Source: Bacillus sp. S3
GTDB taxonomy: Bacteria > Bacillota > Bacilli > Bacillales > Cytobacillaceae
Assembly: GCF_005154805.1 (NCBI RefSeq)
Contig: NZ_CP039727.1
Coordinates: forward strand, 4,089,501-4,153,500
Direction: 5' to 3'
DNA: 64,000 bases
Part shown: positions 8,797-18,196 of the stretch, piece after piece
Position numbering within the stretch: the first letter of the stretch is position 1
Layout: each line of letters begins with the position of its first letter
The notes under the pieces: generated by a model
Database searches by the model: none
What the model saw: only the letters and a program-made list of their open reading frames with translations
What the model was told of the DNA's origin: nothing
Position numbers and translations under genes: made by a program

Positions 8797-10168
8797 AATC
8801 TTCCTGCGGAAACCACAAGGTAATGCTGGTTCCCTTATTCAATCTGCTCTTTACTTTGATGACACCTTTATGGGCATCCATTAACGCTTTGACGATTGAA
8901 AGCCCGATGCCGACACCGCCGGTTTTGCGGTCACGGGATTTGTCGCCGCGGTAGAAGCGCTCGAAAATATGAGGGATGTCCTCCTCGTTCATTCCCTGAC
9001 CTTCGTCTTGAATCTTGAAGCCGACATAGCCTTCCATTTCCGTTACCATCGAAATCGTGACGGTCTTTCCCTCTGGTGTGTATTTTAGGGCATTATTCAG
9101 AACGTTGGAAAGAACTTGCATCAAGCGGTCCTTGTCCGCTGTAAACATTTCTTCCTGTGTCGGTTCCTCAATCTGCAGCCCAACGCCCTTTTCTTTAAAA
9201 ATAGGTGAGAACATTTCCCATAATGCAGCCAATACGCTTCCTGCTTCTAGCTCAATTTTTTCCAGCTTGATTTGCGGGTTCTCGGCAGCAAGCAATTTTT
9301 CTAACTCATTGACTAACCGGACTAAGCGCATCAGCTCTTCGTGACTGACTTGTAAGCGCTGGGGGGTCGGTTCCCAAATCCCGTCCTGGAAGGCTTCAAA
9401 TTGGCTTCTTAATGTAGCAAGCGGTGTCCGCAGCTCGTGGGCCAAGTCGCCGGTAAATTGCTTCCGCAGCTTTTCTTCCTTTGCCAGCGATTCGGCCAGG
9501 TTATTGAAGGAAATCGCAATCTGTTTTACCTCAGCAGGCAACCCTGATAGCGGGATGCGAATATCTAGGTTGTGCTGCTGGAGCTCCCCGGCAGCGAACG
9601 ACAGCTTATTCAAGCCGGAGGTTAACTTTTTTGAAAAAAGCATGCTAAACACAATCGCTAACACGATCGTTAAGCACACGGCCGCCAAGATGTATAATTG
9701 GATCGTTTGGATAAACGTGTATTCATCATCTATTAAGCCTTCTGGATAAATGGCCACTAATTTGCCAATAACGGCATTGTCAACCTTCAGCGTATAGGTT
9801 TTGGAGTGCCACTCTTCCGCATCAGGCTCCGGTTCCGTTAGGCCAAAGCTGTTCAGCATGCCGCGAATATTGGACGAATCCATTTGAATTTGCCCGTATC
9901 GATCATACAATTGGAAATATAGCTGATCGGTCATCGCATGTTCATGTAGCAATCCATACACTGGGCTGCTGGTAAAATGACCATTTTTTCGATAATCCTT
10001 TTCAATTTCGGTGATAATCCGATCAATCTTTTTCTCACGATTCCGGTCTAAATAACTATTAAAACTTTCTTCAAAGCCATACTGGATAAAAAAGCTGACA
10101 ATTAAAATCCCGATCATCGAAATGAGAACTAGATAAAATAGAATCTTAGACCGGAGTGTTTGCAGCAT
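8795..10168 (-). CDS. Membrane sensor histidine kinase
   Basis: A 457-residue kinase. A first transmembrane helix lies at residues 9-30, an extracellular sensor region at about 31-150 and a second helix at about 154-178. These are followed by a HAMP domain, the HisKA dimerisation helix with DLAHELRTPL (phospho-acceptor His244) and an HATPase domain with N, G1 and G2 boxes (NALKYTPEG, DEGQGM, GVGIGLSIV). It should phosphorylate the response regulator whose gene overlaps it by 23 bases upstream. The signal is not known; the extracellular region has no domain I recognise. The start ATG at 10168 follows GGAGGGG. Confidence 0.9.
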   Translation of the reverse strand: MLQTLRSKILFYLVLISMIGILIVSFFIQYGFEESFNSYLDRNREKKIDRIITEIEKDYRKNGHFTSSPVYGLLHEHAMTDQLYFQLYDRYGQIQMDSSNIRGMLNSFGLTEPEPDAEEWHSKTYTLKVDNAVIGKLVAIYPEGLIDDEYTFIQTIQLYILAAVCLTIVLAIVFSMLFSKKLTSGLNKLSFAAGELQQHNLDIRIPLSGLPAEVKQIAISFNNLAESLAKEEKLRKQFTGDLAHELRTPLATLRSQFEAFQDGIWEPTPQRLQVSHEELMRLVRLVNELEKLLAAENPQIKLEKIELEAGSVLAALWEMFSPIFKEKGVGLQIEEPTQEEMFTADKDRLMQVLSNVLNNALKYTPEGKTVTISMVTEMEGYVGFKIQDEGQGMNEEDIPHIFERFYRGDKSRDRKTGGVGIGLSIVKALMDAHKGVIKVKSRLNKGTSITLWFPQED

Positions 10169-10856
10169 CTAGTACCCCTCCAAATTTATAGCCCATTCCA
10201 AATACGGTCACGATAAAATCCGGCTGCCGTGAATCGGATTCGATTTTTTTGCGGAGGTTTTTAATATGGGTATCGACACTCCGTTCATAGCCTTCATAAT
10301 ACATACCTTCATCTTGAATTTTTTCGAGCAGGTCCATCCGGCTGTAAACCCGCCCCGGATTCACCGCCATATTGGTTAACAATTTATATTCAATTGGTGT
10401 TAAGGTAATATCCTCACCGTTTACAGTTACTTCCTTTTTAATTAAATCAATCGCTAGTTTCTTGCCGTTGAATTCTAGCCGTTCAACCTTTTCTGTCTTT
10501 TTCACCCGTCTTAAAATCGCTTGAACGCGGACGACTACTTCCCGCGGGCTGAATGGCTTCGTTAAATAGTCGTCGGCACCCATAACAATACCGTTGATGC
10601 GGTCATCTTCAGCCGATTTCGCGGTCAGCATCAGGATCGGTACATCCGATTCTTTTCGTACTAAACGGCAAACCTCTTCACCGGAAATATCAGGCAGCAT
10701 TAAGTCTAGTATAATGAGGTCAGGATTGATTGTCTTGGCCTTTTTCAAGGCGTCAATTCCATTATCAGCGCTATGAATTTCATAGCCTTCTCTCTCTAGG
10801 TAGGCTTCGAGAACTTCTATGATTCTACGTTCATCGTCTACTAATAAAATCTTCAT
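10146..10856 (-). CDS. OmpR-family response regulator
   Basis: A 236-residue regulator. The receiver domain (residues 1-115) has the acidic pair DDE at 7-9, phospho-acceptor Asp51 in ILDLMLPD and the conserved lysine in LTAKSAED. The C-terminal winged helix (about 130-230) includes LTPIEYKLL and VDTHIKNLRKKI, typical of the OmpR/PhoB DNA-binding fold. It is the first gene of a two-gene operon with the kinase. Two CACAAA hexamers 11 bp apart upstream may be its own target. The regulated genes are unknown. Confidence 0.92.
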   Translation of the reverse strand: MKILLVDDERRIIEVLEAYLEREGYEIHSADNGIDALKKAKTINPDLIILDLMLPDISGEEVCRLVRKESDVPILMLTAKSAEDDRINGIVMGADDYLTKPFSPREVVVRVQAILRRVKKTEKVERLEFNGKKLAIDLIKKEVTVNGEDITLTPIEYKLLTNMAVNPGRVYSRMDLLEKIQDEGMYYEGYERSVDTHIKNLRKKIESDSRQPDFIVTVFGMGYKFGGVLDAANTPV

Positions 10857-10914
10857 GAATCACCACTCCCCATACCCTTACTATATCATCTTGGGTCTGT
10901 GATTTTTGTAACTT

Positions 10915-10931
10915 CACAAATTCACCACAAA
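10915..10931 (-). promoter_or_regulatory. 11-bp-spaced direct repeat upstream of the response regulator
   Basis: CACAAA occurs at 10915-10920 and 10926-10931 (TTTGTG on the transcribed sense). An 11-bp offset is typical of tandem half-sites for OmpR/PhoB-type regulators, so autoregulation is plausible but unproven. Confidence 0.3.
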
Positions 10932-11197
10932 ATCCTCATAACATCTTCAATTTTTCCCGCTAAGATGTATTTGTAGGTAAGAAAGAGTTGATTCCCTCGA
11001 GACCCCCAAGTTTTGAGTGATCCCCTCTTTGATGCAGTACATGGTTCATGAATGACCATCACTCATCCCAAATTTAACCTCTCTCTTTTTATACCAAGGG
11101 TACTCCGAACGGCGGCGTGCCCTATTTTTTTGTTAATTTTGTGGGAATGCCTCTGGGAGGAGGTTTACAGTGACCGATCGAGGGGTAATTTCGGTTG

Positions 11198-11378
11198 GAC
11201 GGGCACTCTAAGACGTTCACAGTTCCCATCAGAGTGGATTTTTCAGCGGGACGGGCACTCTTGTCACGTTCACAGTTCCCATCAGAGTGGATTTTTCAGC
11301 GGGACGGGCACTCTTGTCACGTTCACAGTTCCAATCAGAGTAGATTTTTCTGCGGGACGGGCACTCTGGCACGTTTTG
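11198..11378. repeat. Tandem array with 53-bp period, downstream of floT
   Basis: The string GACGGGCACTC recurs at 11198, 11250, 11303 and about 11356, giving steps of 52, 53 and 53 bases; the two central units are nearly identical. Each unit carries CACTCT and AGAGTG, which are inverted with respect to each other, so alternative hairpins are possible within and between units. The period is not a multiple of three, and the apparent ORFs across it change frame from unit to unit, so I regard it as non-coding. The rest of 10932-11393 holds no gene that I can support. Confidence 0.85.
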
Positions 11379-11393
11379 ATAATGCCTTATATA

Positions 11394-11427
11394 AAAAGAT
11401 CCTTATCAGATTTGATAAGGATCTTTT
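11394..11427 (-). terminator. Terminator of the yuaF-floT operon
   Basis: A perfect 15-bp inverted repeat (11394-11408, 11413-11427) with a GATT loop, just after the floT stop. Confidence 0.9.
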
Positions 11428-11436
11428 AACGTGGAT

Positions 11437-12957
11437 TTATTCGTCTTTCTTTTTTACTTCCTCTGTCAATTCTTCAATGCTTCTGCGGACATTGCCTTTA
11501 CCGGAATAGTTTTCAATGAGCTCTTTGACATCGATTCCGCTTGAGGCTTTTAATGACTCCTGCAAACTGGCCATTAGATTGGTGGCATAGCTGGTAATCT
11601 TATTGGCCCCGCCATTTTCACCAGAACCGCCGCCTGTGTCGACCACGGTGATTTTATCGATATTGGATAATGGAGCTGCCACTTGCTTCGCGTATTCAGG
11701 AAGCATTTTGATGACCATGTCGAGAATTGCTGCTTGACCGAATTGCTCGAACGCTTCGGCAATCTTTTCCTTCGCTTCCGCTTCGGCCAAACCTTTTAAG
11801 CGGATAATTTCTGCTTCGGTTGAACCCTGTGCCTTTTGTGCTTCGGCTTTGGCAAGACCGTCGAGACGAATCCGCTCTGCTTCCGCTTTTGCCATCGCTT
11901 CGATCCGGTATTTATTGGCCTCCGCTTCCGCCATTTCTCTCGCCTTGTTTGCTGCTGCTGATTGCTCAACAGAATAACGGTCAGCGTCGGCTTTCTTCTT
12001 CACTTCGGAATCATATTGACGTTCACGGCGCTGAATTTCTTTTTCTTCTAACTCAATCTGTTTTTGTCTTTCAATGATCTTAACTTGCATTTCTTGTTCC
12101 GTTACATCCTGCTTCGCTCTTGCACTTTCTAAGTCATATGCTTGGTCGGCTTTTGCCTTTGCGATATCCTGTTCGCGGCGGAATTCTGCAATTTTCAACT
12201 GATTGATTTTCTCAGCTTCCGCGATTTCCGTTGCCCGCTCTAATTCACTTTTCTTCGCTTCCTTGGCTGCCTCCGCCTTCTTGATCCGGGTTTCTTTTTC
12301 CGCTTCTGCTGTAGCAATATCCGCATCACGTTTCACCTGAGCAATCCGCGGTTTACCGAGGGAATCCAGGTAACCATTTTTATCACGGACATCTTTTATC
12401 GTGAAAGATACAATAACTAGACCCATTTTTGCAAGGTCTTGTGACGCCACCCTTTGCACTTCTTGTGAAAATTTATCGCGATTTTTATAAATTTCTTCCA
12501 CCGTCATCGAGCCGAGAATCGATCGTAAATGGCCCTCTAGAACTTCTTTTGCTTCATTTTCACGGTCATCCTTTGGCTTGCCAAGGAATTGTTCTGCAGC
12601 CGTTGCAATTTCGCTAATCGAACCGCCAATTTTGATAATCGCGACACCATCAGCCATGACCGGCACACCCTGCTCAGTGTAAACCTCAGGTGTAGTAACT
12701 TCTAGTTTACTAGATAGCAAGCTTAGCGGTTTAGCCTGTTGGAATACTGGTAAAATAAAGCTACCGCCGCCGCGGATGATTTTAACTTTATTGCCTGATT
12801 CGTCCACGTGGGTATTACCGCTTCCAAGGAAGCTTCCCGTTACGATGAGTGCCTCGTCCGGCCCAGCAGTTCTGTACTTTGTAACAAAAACACCGATTAG
12901 TGCAATTAAAATAAGTGCGACAATCCCGATAATAATCCAAATAATGTTAAATTCCAT
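11437..12957 (-). CDS. floT: Flotillin-like membrane scaffold FloT
   Basis: A 506-residue flotillin, close in length and sequence to B. subtilis YuaG/FloT. An N-terminal hydrophobic hairpin (about residues 6-27) anchors it to the membrane, followed by an SPFH/PHB domain to about residue 200. A long Ala/Glu/Lys coiled-coil stretch with repeated EA motifs spans about 200-400, and a C-terminal oligomerisation region contains a Gly-rich linker (DTGGGSGENGG). It organises functional membrane microdomains. It follows yuaF by 18 bases and should be cotranscribed from the SigW-type promoter at 13649-13674. GAGGGGGG precedes the start. Confidence 0.95.
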   Translation of the reverse strand: MEFNIIWIIIGIVALILIALIGVFVTKYRTAGPDEALIVTGSFLGSGNTHVDESGNKVKIIRGGGSFILPVFQQAKPLSLLSSKLEVTTPEVYTEQGVPVMADGVAIIKIGGSISEIATAAEQFLGKPKDDRENEAKEVLEGHLRSILGSMTVEEIYKNRDKFSQEVQRVASQDLAKMGLVIVSFTIKDVRDKNGYLDSLGKPRIAQVKRDADIATAEAEKETRIKKAEAAKEAKKSELERATEIAEAEKINQLKIAEFRREQDIAKAKADQAYDLESARAKQDVTEQEMQVKIIERQKQIELEEKEIQRRERQYDSEVKKKADADRYSVEQSAAANKAREMAEAEANKYRIEAMAKAEAERIRLDGLAKAEAQKAQGSTEAEIIRLKGLAEAEAKEKIAEAFEQFGQAAILDMVIKMLPEYAKQVAAPLSNIDKITVVDTGGGSGENGGANKITSYATNLMASLQESLKASSGIDVKELIENYSGKGNVRRSIEELTEEVKKKDE

Positions 12958-12975
12958 TTCTTAAAACCCCCCTCT

Positions 12976-13521
12976 TTAAATATAGCTCTCTAGTTGATGG
13001 TGAACGGTTACTTCGAGGACTCCATTTTTCACCTGGACCACAAGGACATTGGTGCCATTTGGAATCTCGTCTCCATCAAAGCTTGAAGCCGGTTTGGCAA
13101 TTCTGCCGCTCGTACTGTCAATCATCACTTCGCCAAAACCATCGGCAGGAATGGCGGTAATAACCGTCCCCACCCGGCCTTGTAAATCAGATTCTTTATA
13201 TACAAGTGACTCCTCTGCAGAAGACAACGGTACGAGCACAAAGACATTTAATAAGGTAACAACAATAAAAGCGATGACCGCCGAGATGGCTAGAATGAGG
13301 AAATAATGTAAGGATGACATTCTTTCAAACAAATAGCCGCTCGCAGACAGTATGGTCACGAATGCAAAAATCAGGACCGGATTAAGGAAGTGCAGCCCGA
13401 CGTCCCCTGCTCCGTGAAAATGAAACACATCTGCAAATAAAACATATAAAACCGTTAATACACCTGAAATGATTAATCCATACAAATAAATCGTTTCTAA
13501 TGGCATGCCGAAAGGTTCCAT
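12976..13521 (-). CDS. yuaF: NfeD-family membrane protein YuaF
   Basis: A 181-residue NfeD-type protein with three to four transmembrane helices in the first 110 residues and a C-terminal OB-fold-like domain (GRVGTVITAIPADGFGEV onward). NfeD proteins accompany SPFH proteins, here FloT encoded directly downstream, and modulate membrane domain behaviour. The start is probably ATG 13521, which has better spacing from AAAGGA; an in-frame ATG lies at 13527. The first gene of the flotillin operon, with a matching SigW promoter 128 bases upstream, as in B. subtilis. Confidence 0.9.
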   Translation of the reverse strand: MEPFGMPLETIYLYGLIISGVLTVLYVLFADVFHFHGAGDVGLHFLNPVLIFAFVTILSASGYLFERMSSLHYFLILAISAVIAFIVVTLLNVFVLVPLSSAEESLVYKESDLQGRVGTVITAIPADGFGEVMIDSTSGRIAKPASSFDGDEIPNGTNVLVVQVKNGVLEVTVHHQLESYI

Positions 13522-13648
13522 GTGCATCCATCCTTTTTTTAATTATGGTAAAAAGAAGACAAAGGAAAGTGAACGGTTGGTTTGGAATTTCATGAGAACT
13601 CAAGCATGGTGCATCCTTCCCTTCCTTTGGGTTATGTATAATAGGTAA

Positions 13649-13674
13649 TACGGATGAACAGGTAAAAGGTTTCA
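13649..13674 (-). promoter_or_regulatory. SigW-type ECF promoter of yuaF-floT
   Basis: On the minus strand, TGAAAC (13669-13674) is followed by exactly 16 bases and CGTA (13649-13652). This is the known SigW consensus TGAAAC-N16-CGTA and precedes the operon that is a classical SigW target in B. subtilis. Confidence 0.85.
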
Positions 13675-13785
13675 TACATAAGACAATTTTATCATTTTTT
13701 GCCAATTAAAAACAGTACAATCTTCGACAACTTTCGGACAATTGCAGTGGTTGTAAAAAAAATTTGGGGTTTTGTACTACTACAA

Positions 13786-14141
13786 GGGTAACTTTCTTTT
13801 TGCATATTACCTTTCGGGCTTCTTTTTTCCTCTTTTAGTCAATGTAACCTGGTTTCATTTACCGTTCGGGGTTCTTTTTTCCCCTTTTGGTCAATGTTAC
13901 CCGGTTTCATTTACCGTTTGCGGTTCTTTTTTTCTCTTTGGGTCAATGTAACCTATTCTCATTTACCGTTCGGGCTTCTTTTTTACTCTTTTGGTCAATG
14001 TAACCTAATTTCATTTACCTTTCGGGCTTCTTTTTTCCTCTTTGGGTCAATGCAACCCGGTTTCATTTACCGTTTGGGGTCCTTCTTTCCTCTTTTGGTC
14101 AATATAACCTGGTTTCATTTACCGGTCGGGGTTCTTTTTTA
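13786..14141. repeat. Tandem array with exact 52-bp period, upstream of yuaF
   Basis: GTCAAT occurs at 13838, 13890, 13942, 13994, 14046 and 14098, always 52 bases apart; a degenerate unit precedes them from 13786 and a partial one ends near 14141. A typical unit contains two 13-bp blocks of the form GGT-N7-ACC (GGTCAATGTAACC and GGTTTCATTTACC) separated by one base, then a T-rich tail. Units differ by several substitutions but keep the length. There are no unique spacers, so it is not a CRISPR. The reading frame shifts by one base per unit, so it is not a coding repeat. Confidence 0.9.
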
Positions 14142-14196
14142 CATATATACGGTCACGTAGACTGCCGCCAGTCCTCTTCTCCCCGCATGAATAAGC

Positions 14197-14234
14197 GAAC
14201 AAAAAAAGTGCCATAGCAACTTGAGCTACAGCAC
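14197..14234 (-). terminator. Terminator of the tcyABC operon
   Basis: Imperfect stem GTGC..TAGC/GCTA..GCAC with an A-run (U-tract on the minus transcript) directly after the tcyC stop. Confidence 0.65.
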
Positions 14235-14235
14235 C

Positions 14236-14970
14236 TTACTGAATCATATTCAAAAACTTCTTGGTTCGTTCTTCTTTTGGCTGGGTGAAGAGATCGTTCG
14301 GGCGGCCTCGCTCGACGATGACACCTCCGTCCATAAAAATGACCTCATCTGCGGCATCACGGGCGAAGCGCATTTCATGGGTAACAACGATCATTGTCAT
14401 CCCTTCTGTAGCAAGGTCCTTCATCACTTTTAATACTTCTCCGACAAGCTCAGGATCAAGGGCAGAGGTCGGTTCATCAAACAGCATGACCTCAGGTTCC
14501 ATGGCCAACGCCCGGGCGATTCCGACGCGCTGCTGCTGACCGCCTGAAAGCTGTGCGGGATAGTAATCCTTCTTATCGCCAAGACCGACCTTTTCTAACA
14601 GGGCAGAGGCTTTTTTGCGGGCCGCCTCCTTACTTTCCCCCTTTACAATTATCGGCCCTTCCATGACGTTCTCAAGCGCGGCTTTATGCGGAAAAAGATT
14701 ATAGCCTTGAAACACCATTCCTGTTAAGCGGCGGAATGAAGTGAGCTTTTTTTTCGGAACAGCCTTTGAAAAATCCAAACTTTGACCTTGAATAGAAACG
14801 ACGCCTTTTGTCGGTAATTCTAACACATTTAGACAGCGGAGCATTGTGGTTTTCCCGGAACCGGACGGGCCGATGACCACCACCACTTTTCCTTTTTCCA
14901 CCTCAAGGTCAATGCCTTTTAACACCTCTAATTGACCAAATTGTTTATATAAACCTTTAATAGAAATCAT
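14236..14970 (-). CDS. tcyC: L-cystine ABC transporter ATP-binding protein TcyC
   Basis: A 244-residue polar-amino-acid-type ABC ATPase with Walker A GPSGSGKT near residue 33, signature [10 protein letters not shown], Walker [15 protein letters not shown] and the switch His in VVTHEMRFA. It energises the TcyB permease encoded 15 bases upstream. The assignment to cystine rests on the binding protein at the head of the operon; the ATPase alone could belong to any polar amino acid importer. AAGGGAG precedes ATG 14970. Confidence 0.85.
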   Translation of the reverse strand: MISIKGLYKQFGQLEVLKGIDLEVEKGKVVVVIGPSGSGKTTMLRCLNVLELPTKGVVSIQGQSLDFSKAVPKKKLTSFRRLTGMVFQGYNLFPHKAALENVMEGPIIVKGESKEAARKKASALLEKVGLGDKKDYYPAQLSGGQQQRVGIARALAMEPEVMLFDEPTSALDPELVGEVLKVMKDLATEGMTMIVVTHEMRFARDAADEVIFMDGGVIVERGRPNDLFTQPKEERTKKFLNMIQ

Positions 14971-14985
14971 GTGAAAACTCCCTTA

Positions 14986-15684
14986 CTATGATGCGTATCG
15001 ATCCAATCTTTTTTCCAAAAACCCCTGGATGACAGAGAGGAAAAAGCAAATCACCCAATAAAGGAGGGCTGCTTCAGAATAAACCAACAAAAATTCATAA
15101 TTGGTTGAAGCGATTTCCTGCGCCCGGCGAAACATCTCCGTAACAAGCACGAGTGAGGCAAGTGAGGTATCCTTTACAAGACTAATAAACGAATTCGATA
15201 AGGGCGGAATCGATACCTTTGCAGCCTGAGGCAGAATAATTCTTTTTAATGTTTGTGTATAGGTCATGCCGATGGAATAGCCGGCTTCCCACTGACCTTT
15301 TGGGATAGAGAGGATCGCAGCCCTGATAATCTCAGAAGCATACGCACCAACACTTAGGGAAAAACCGATGACCGCAGAAATAAAAGGATTAAGCGTTAGC
15401 CCGATGTTCGGCAGGCCATAAAAGATGATGAATAATTGCACTAATAATGGCGTCCCGCGGATAGCTGAAACATACACTCTTGCAATCCCCTGAAAAAGCT
15501 TCACCTGAGAAATACGGGCTAGTGCTGTTAAAACGGCCAAAATGATCCCTATGATAAACGAAATAATCGTTAACGGGATGGTGTTCATAATTGCACCCTC
15601 CAGCATCGGCTGGAGGGAGGTTTTGGCGATATCGATTAATCGTGCTGTTCGTTCCGGGTCAGCAAAAATACTATTTAAGTACAT
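14986..15684 (-). CDS. tcyB: L-cystine ABC transporter permease TcyB
   Basis: A 232-residue permease of the His/Glu/Gln/Arg/opine family with five predicted transmembrane helices and the EAA-type motif in [16 protein letters not shown]. It overlaps the end of tcyA by 14 bases, which implies translational coupling, and it has no strong ribosome-binding site of its own. It forms the membrane channel for cystine delivered by TcyA. Specificity is inferred from the operon. Confidence 0.85.
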   Translation of the reverse strand: MYLNSIFADPERTARLIDIAKTSLQPMLEGAIMNTIPLTIISFIIGIILAVLTALARISQVKLFQGIARVYVSAIRGTPLLVQLFIIFYGLPNIGLTLNPFISAVIGFSLSVGAYASEIIRAAILSIPKGQWEAGYSIGMTYTQTLKRIILPQAAKVSIPPLSNSFISLVKDTSLASLVLVTEMFRRAQEIASTNYEFLLVYSEAALLYWVICFFLSVIQGFLEKRLDRYAS

Positions 15685-16492
15685 CTACACCAAACCATTT
15701 CTCAGAGATTTTTTTATAAGTGCCGTCATCAACCATATCTTTCAAGGCTTTATTGACTTCAGCTATAAGCTTGTCGCTTTTCTTTCTGAACATAAAGCCG
15801 CTTGTTGAGGCATCATCGGACGTTGCGACAATTTTAATCGGAGCTTCCGGCTTTTTCTTTGTATAATCTAAGTAGGCAATTTTATCATTAACGGTCACAT
15901 CCACACGCTTCTGGGCAAGCAGTTCAACCGCTTGTTGGAAGCCTTCAATACCGACGATATTTGCGCCGAACTTTTTCGCGATATCCGCATAGTTACTTGT
16001 CAGCGATTGGGCCGAATTTAATCCCTTTATATCCTCAAACGACTTTACTTTCTCATTGTCCTTTGACGCGATTAACACCGCAGCAGAAGTAATATAAGGA
16101 TCAGAGAAATCGTACTTCTCCTGGCGGTCCGGGCGAATTCCCACTTGGTTGGCGACCATATCAAAACGCTTTGCATCCAGACCGGCAAACATCGCATCCC
16201 ATTGTGTTTCTTTAAACTCTGCCTTCACACCTAAACGCTTGGCAACCTCTTCAGCCACCTCGACATCAAATCCAGTCAATTTGCCGCTTTCATCATGGAA
16301 CGTAAAAGGAGCATATGTACCTTCCGTGCCAATGACCAGCTTTCCATCATCTTTCACCTTTTTTAATAAATCCTTTTCTGCTGTTTTGTTATCAGATTTA
16401 TTTTTATCGGCTTTATCATCCTTCGTACCACAGGCGGATAAAACAAGCATAAAGCTAAGTAAGAGCGCAAATAAAACGGTTAGTTTTTTCAT
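15671..16492 (-). CDS. tcyA: L-cystine-binding lipoprotein TcyA
   Basis: A 273-residue family-3 solute-binding lipoprotein with lipobox LSAC (Cys21) and a Lys/Asp-rich linker. The mature domain reads closely like B. subtilis Tcy[54 protein letters not shown] and [10 protein letters not shown]. It captures cystine and possibly related sulfur amino acids. It is the first gene of tcyABC, with GGGGG upstream of ATG 16492. Cystine specificity is based on remembered similarity, so it is likely but not proven. Confidence 0.88.
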   Translation of the reverse strand: MKKLTVLFALLLSFMLVLSACGTKDDKADKNKSDNKTAEKDLLKKVKDDGKLVIGTEGTYAPFTFHDESGKLTGFDVEVAEEVAKRLGVKAEFKETQWDAMFAGLDAKRFDMVANQVGIRPDRQEKYDFSDPYITSAAVLIASKDNEKVKSFEDIKGLNSAQSLTSNYADIAKKFGANIVGIEGFQQAVELLAQKRVDVTVNDKIAYLDYTKKKPEAPIKIVATSDDASTSGFMFRKKSDKLIAEVNKALKDMVDDGTYKKISEKWFGVDVLK

Positions 16493-16617
16493 TCAAATTA
16501 AACCCCCTAATTCTGATTGTTTTTCTTGGATTTCATAATCATATGATATTACTTTTATTCTGTCAAAGAAAAAAATCGCTGAGAATAGATTTATTTTACC
16601 CTGTTATAAAAAATAAA

Positions 16618-16644
16618 AACCTATCAGAAAAGTTCTGATAGGTT
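16618..16644 (-). terminator. Terminator after nadE
   Basis: A perfect 12-bp stem AACCTATCAGAA/TTCTGATAGGTT with loop AAG. The minus-strand tail is TTTTTATTTTTT, so it ends the nadE transcript before tcyA. Confidence 0.85.
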
Positions 16645-16733
16645 AAGCTCTTTAAAGCCAGTGCACAAAAATAGAAGCTTTTTATTTCCCGTAGCATGTA
16701 AGGCTGTAAAGAAAGTTGGCTTACCCCTGACTC

Positions 16734-17555
16734 TTACTTCCACCACTCATCAAACATACTGGCAGGCATATTCCGTTTATGTTCTGTGATGAGATAGCGC
16801 TTTTCAACTTTTTCTGCGATTTCTTTGGAAACCGGTTTCCCTTCAAGATAGTCATCGAGCTCATCATACGTGATGCCCAATTCTGTCTCATCCGCCTGTC
16901 CCGGTTTTTGGTCGAGCAAGTCTGCGGTTGGTACCTTTAAATACAATCGCTCAACCGCACCAAGCTCTATCAGCAAAGCCTTCCCCTGCCGTTTCGTTAA
17001 GCCTGTCAATGGCAGGACGTCGGCGCCGCCATCGCCATACTTTGTATAAAAGCCTGTAACCGCCTCTGCCGCATGATCGGTACCGATGACAAGCAGCCCT
17101 TCCATGCCGCCGATGGCGTATTGGGCAATCATTCTCATTCTCGCCTTCACGTTACCTTTCTGGTAATCGCTGATCGGCCCGCCCTCATAACTCTGGTCAT
17201 ATTCCTTTTGGACTTCATCAACCGCTGCCTTAATATTAAAGGATGTTTCGCAATCAGCACGAATAAAGTCTAACGATAGTTTCGCATCATCCTCATCCTG
17301 TTGAATCCCGTATGGAAGACGGACAGCAACAAACAAAGCATCCGTGCCCTCGTTCCGCAACTCCTCCACTGCCAGCTGGGCAAGACGGCCGGCAAGTGTC
17401 GAGTCCTGACCACCGCTGATCCCAAGAACATAGCCTTTTGCCTTCGTTTTTAGCAGGTAATTTTTCAAAAAGTCAATTCGTTTTCGAATTTCCTCTGCTG
17501 GCTGAATGGTTGGATTGACATGTAATTCCTTCATAATCTGTGCTTGTAAGCTCAT
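16734..17555 (-). CDS. nadE: NH3-dependent NAD synthetase
   Basis: A 273-residue enzyme (B. subtilis: 272) that amidates deamido-NAD with ammonia and ATP, the last step of NAD synthesis. The PP-loop [11 protein letters not shown] near residue 46 binds ATP, and [22 protein letters not shown] forms part of the substrate site. There is no glutaminase domain, so free ammonia is used. ATG 17555 is chosen over an upstream in-frame start because AGGAGG lies 7 bases before it and the protein then begins as in homologues ([11 protein letters not shown]). Monocistronic, with its own terminator. Confidence 0.96.
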   Translation of the reverse strand: MSLQAQIMKELHVNPTIQPAEEIRKRIDFLKNYLLKTKAKGYVLGISGGQDSTLAGRLAQLAVEELRNEGTDALFVAVRLPYGIQQDEDDAKLSLDFIRADCETSFNIKAAVDEVQKEYDQSYEGGPISDYQKGNVKARMRMIAQYAIGGMEGLLVIGTDHAAEAVTGFYTKYGDGGADVLPLTGLTKRQGKALLIELGAVERLYLKVPTADLLDQKPGQADETELGITYDELDDYLEGKPVSKEIAEKVEKRYLITEHKRNMPASMFDEWWK

Positions 17556-17683
17556 CAATTGAACCTCCTGACCAATTTTTGTATAAATGTAATGTACCAC
17601 AAAAGCGTCTTTTTCACTAAACATAACAAGTTACATAGTGATTGGGGTAAACTAAACGCAGTCAACATTAGGAGGAATTGTAG

Positions 17684-18196
17684 ATGGAAGCAAAAACGTG
17701 TAATGAATCAAGGGTAGTGAGAACGAGCAGGATTTTTCCGAATGATGTCAATAACCATAATACCTTGTTTGGCGGCAAGCTGATTAGTGATATTGATATG
17801 GTTGCCTCGATATCCGCTACAAGGCATTCTCGGGCTGAATGCGTTACAGCCTCGATTGATTCCGTTGATTTCCTCAGTCCGATTACCCCAAAGGATTCTG
17901 TTTGCATTGAAACCTTTGTGACATCGACAGGAACTACTTCAATGGAGATATTCGTCAAAGTCATTGCGGAAAATCTCATTTCAGGAGAGCGAAAAATTGC
18001 CGCTACCGCCTTTTTAACGTTTGTCGCCTTAGATGATCAGGGCAAGCCTACAAAAGTGCCTGGCCTCATCCCCGAAACTGAAGAAGAGAAAAAGCTCCAT
18101 GAAACTGGGAAGGAAAGGGCAGAAAAGCGGAAAGAACATCGAAAAAGCAGTAAAGAACTGGCAAGTGTGTTTACCACCCATAAACCGTGGGAATAA
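17684..18196 (+). CDS. Acyl-CoA thioesterase, YkhA-like hot-dog protein
   Basis: A 170-residue hot-dog-fold thioesterase of the BFIT/BACH group. The segment NDVNNHNTLFGGKLISDID contains the conserved Asn-His..Gly-Gly active-site region, followed by VTASIDSVDFLSPI. Such enzymes hydrolyse acyl-CoA esters. The C-terminal 35 residues are a charged Lys/Glu helix. TAGGAGGAA precedes ATG 17684. Divergent from nadE. The substrate chain length is not known. Confidence 0.85.
   Translation: MEAKTCNESRVVRTSRIFPNDVNNHNTLFGGKLISDIDMVASISATRHSRAECVTASIDSVDFLSPITPKDSVCIETFVTSTGTTSMEIFVKVIAENLISGERKIAATAFLTFVALDDQGKPTKVPGLIPETEEEKKLHETGKERAEKRKEHRKSSKELASVFTTHKPWE

Noticed and set aside
11174..11215. Thirteen-codon GTG ORF behind GGGAGGAGG before the 53-bp array
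   Set aside because: The ribosome-binding site is good, but the ORF ends inside the first repeat unit and nothing else supports translation.
11052..11509. Two overlapping plus-strand ORFs (125 and 104 codons) with internally repetitive protein sequence
   Set aside because: They only translate the 53-bp tandem DNA array in shifting frames. The period is not a multiple of three, there is no ribosome-binding site, and no unit is preserved at protein level.
13870..14140. GTTCTTT strings inside the 52-bp array as further SinR-type sites
   Set aside because: They are single and uninverted, occur only in some units within T-rich tails, and so are expected by chance.
13786..14160. Tandem array considered as a CRISPR or as a coding repeat (88-codon ORF)
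   Set aside because: Units are contiguous and drift in sequence, with no spacers and no cas genes. The 52-bp period shifts the frame by one base in every unit.
16493..16560. CymR/S-box type control of tcyABC
   Set aside because: I could not match a known sulfur-control motif with confidence in the upstream region.
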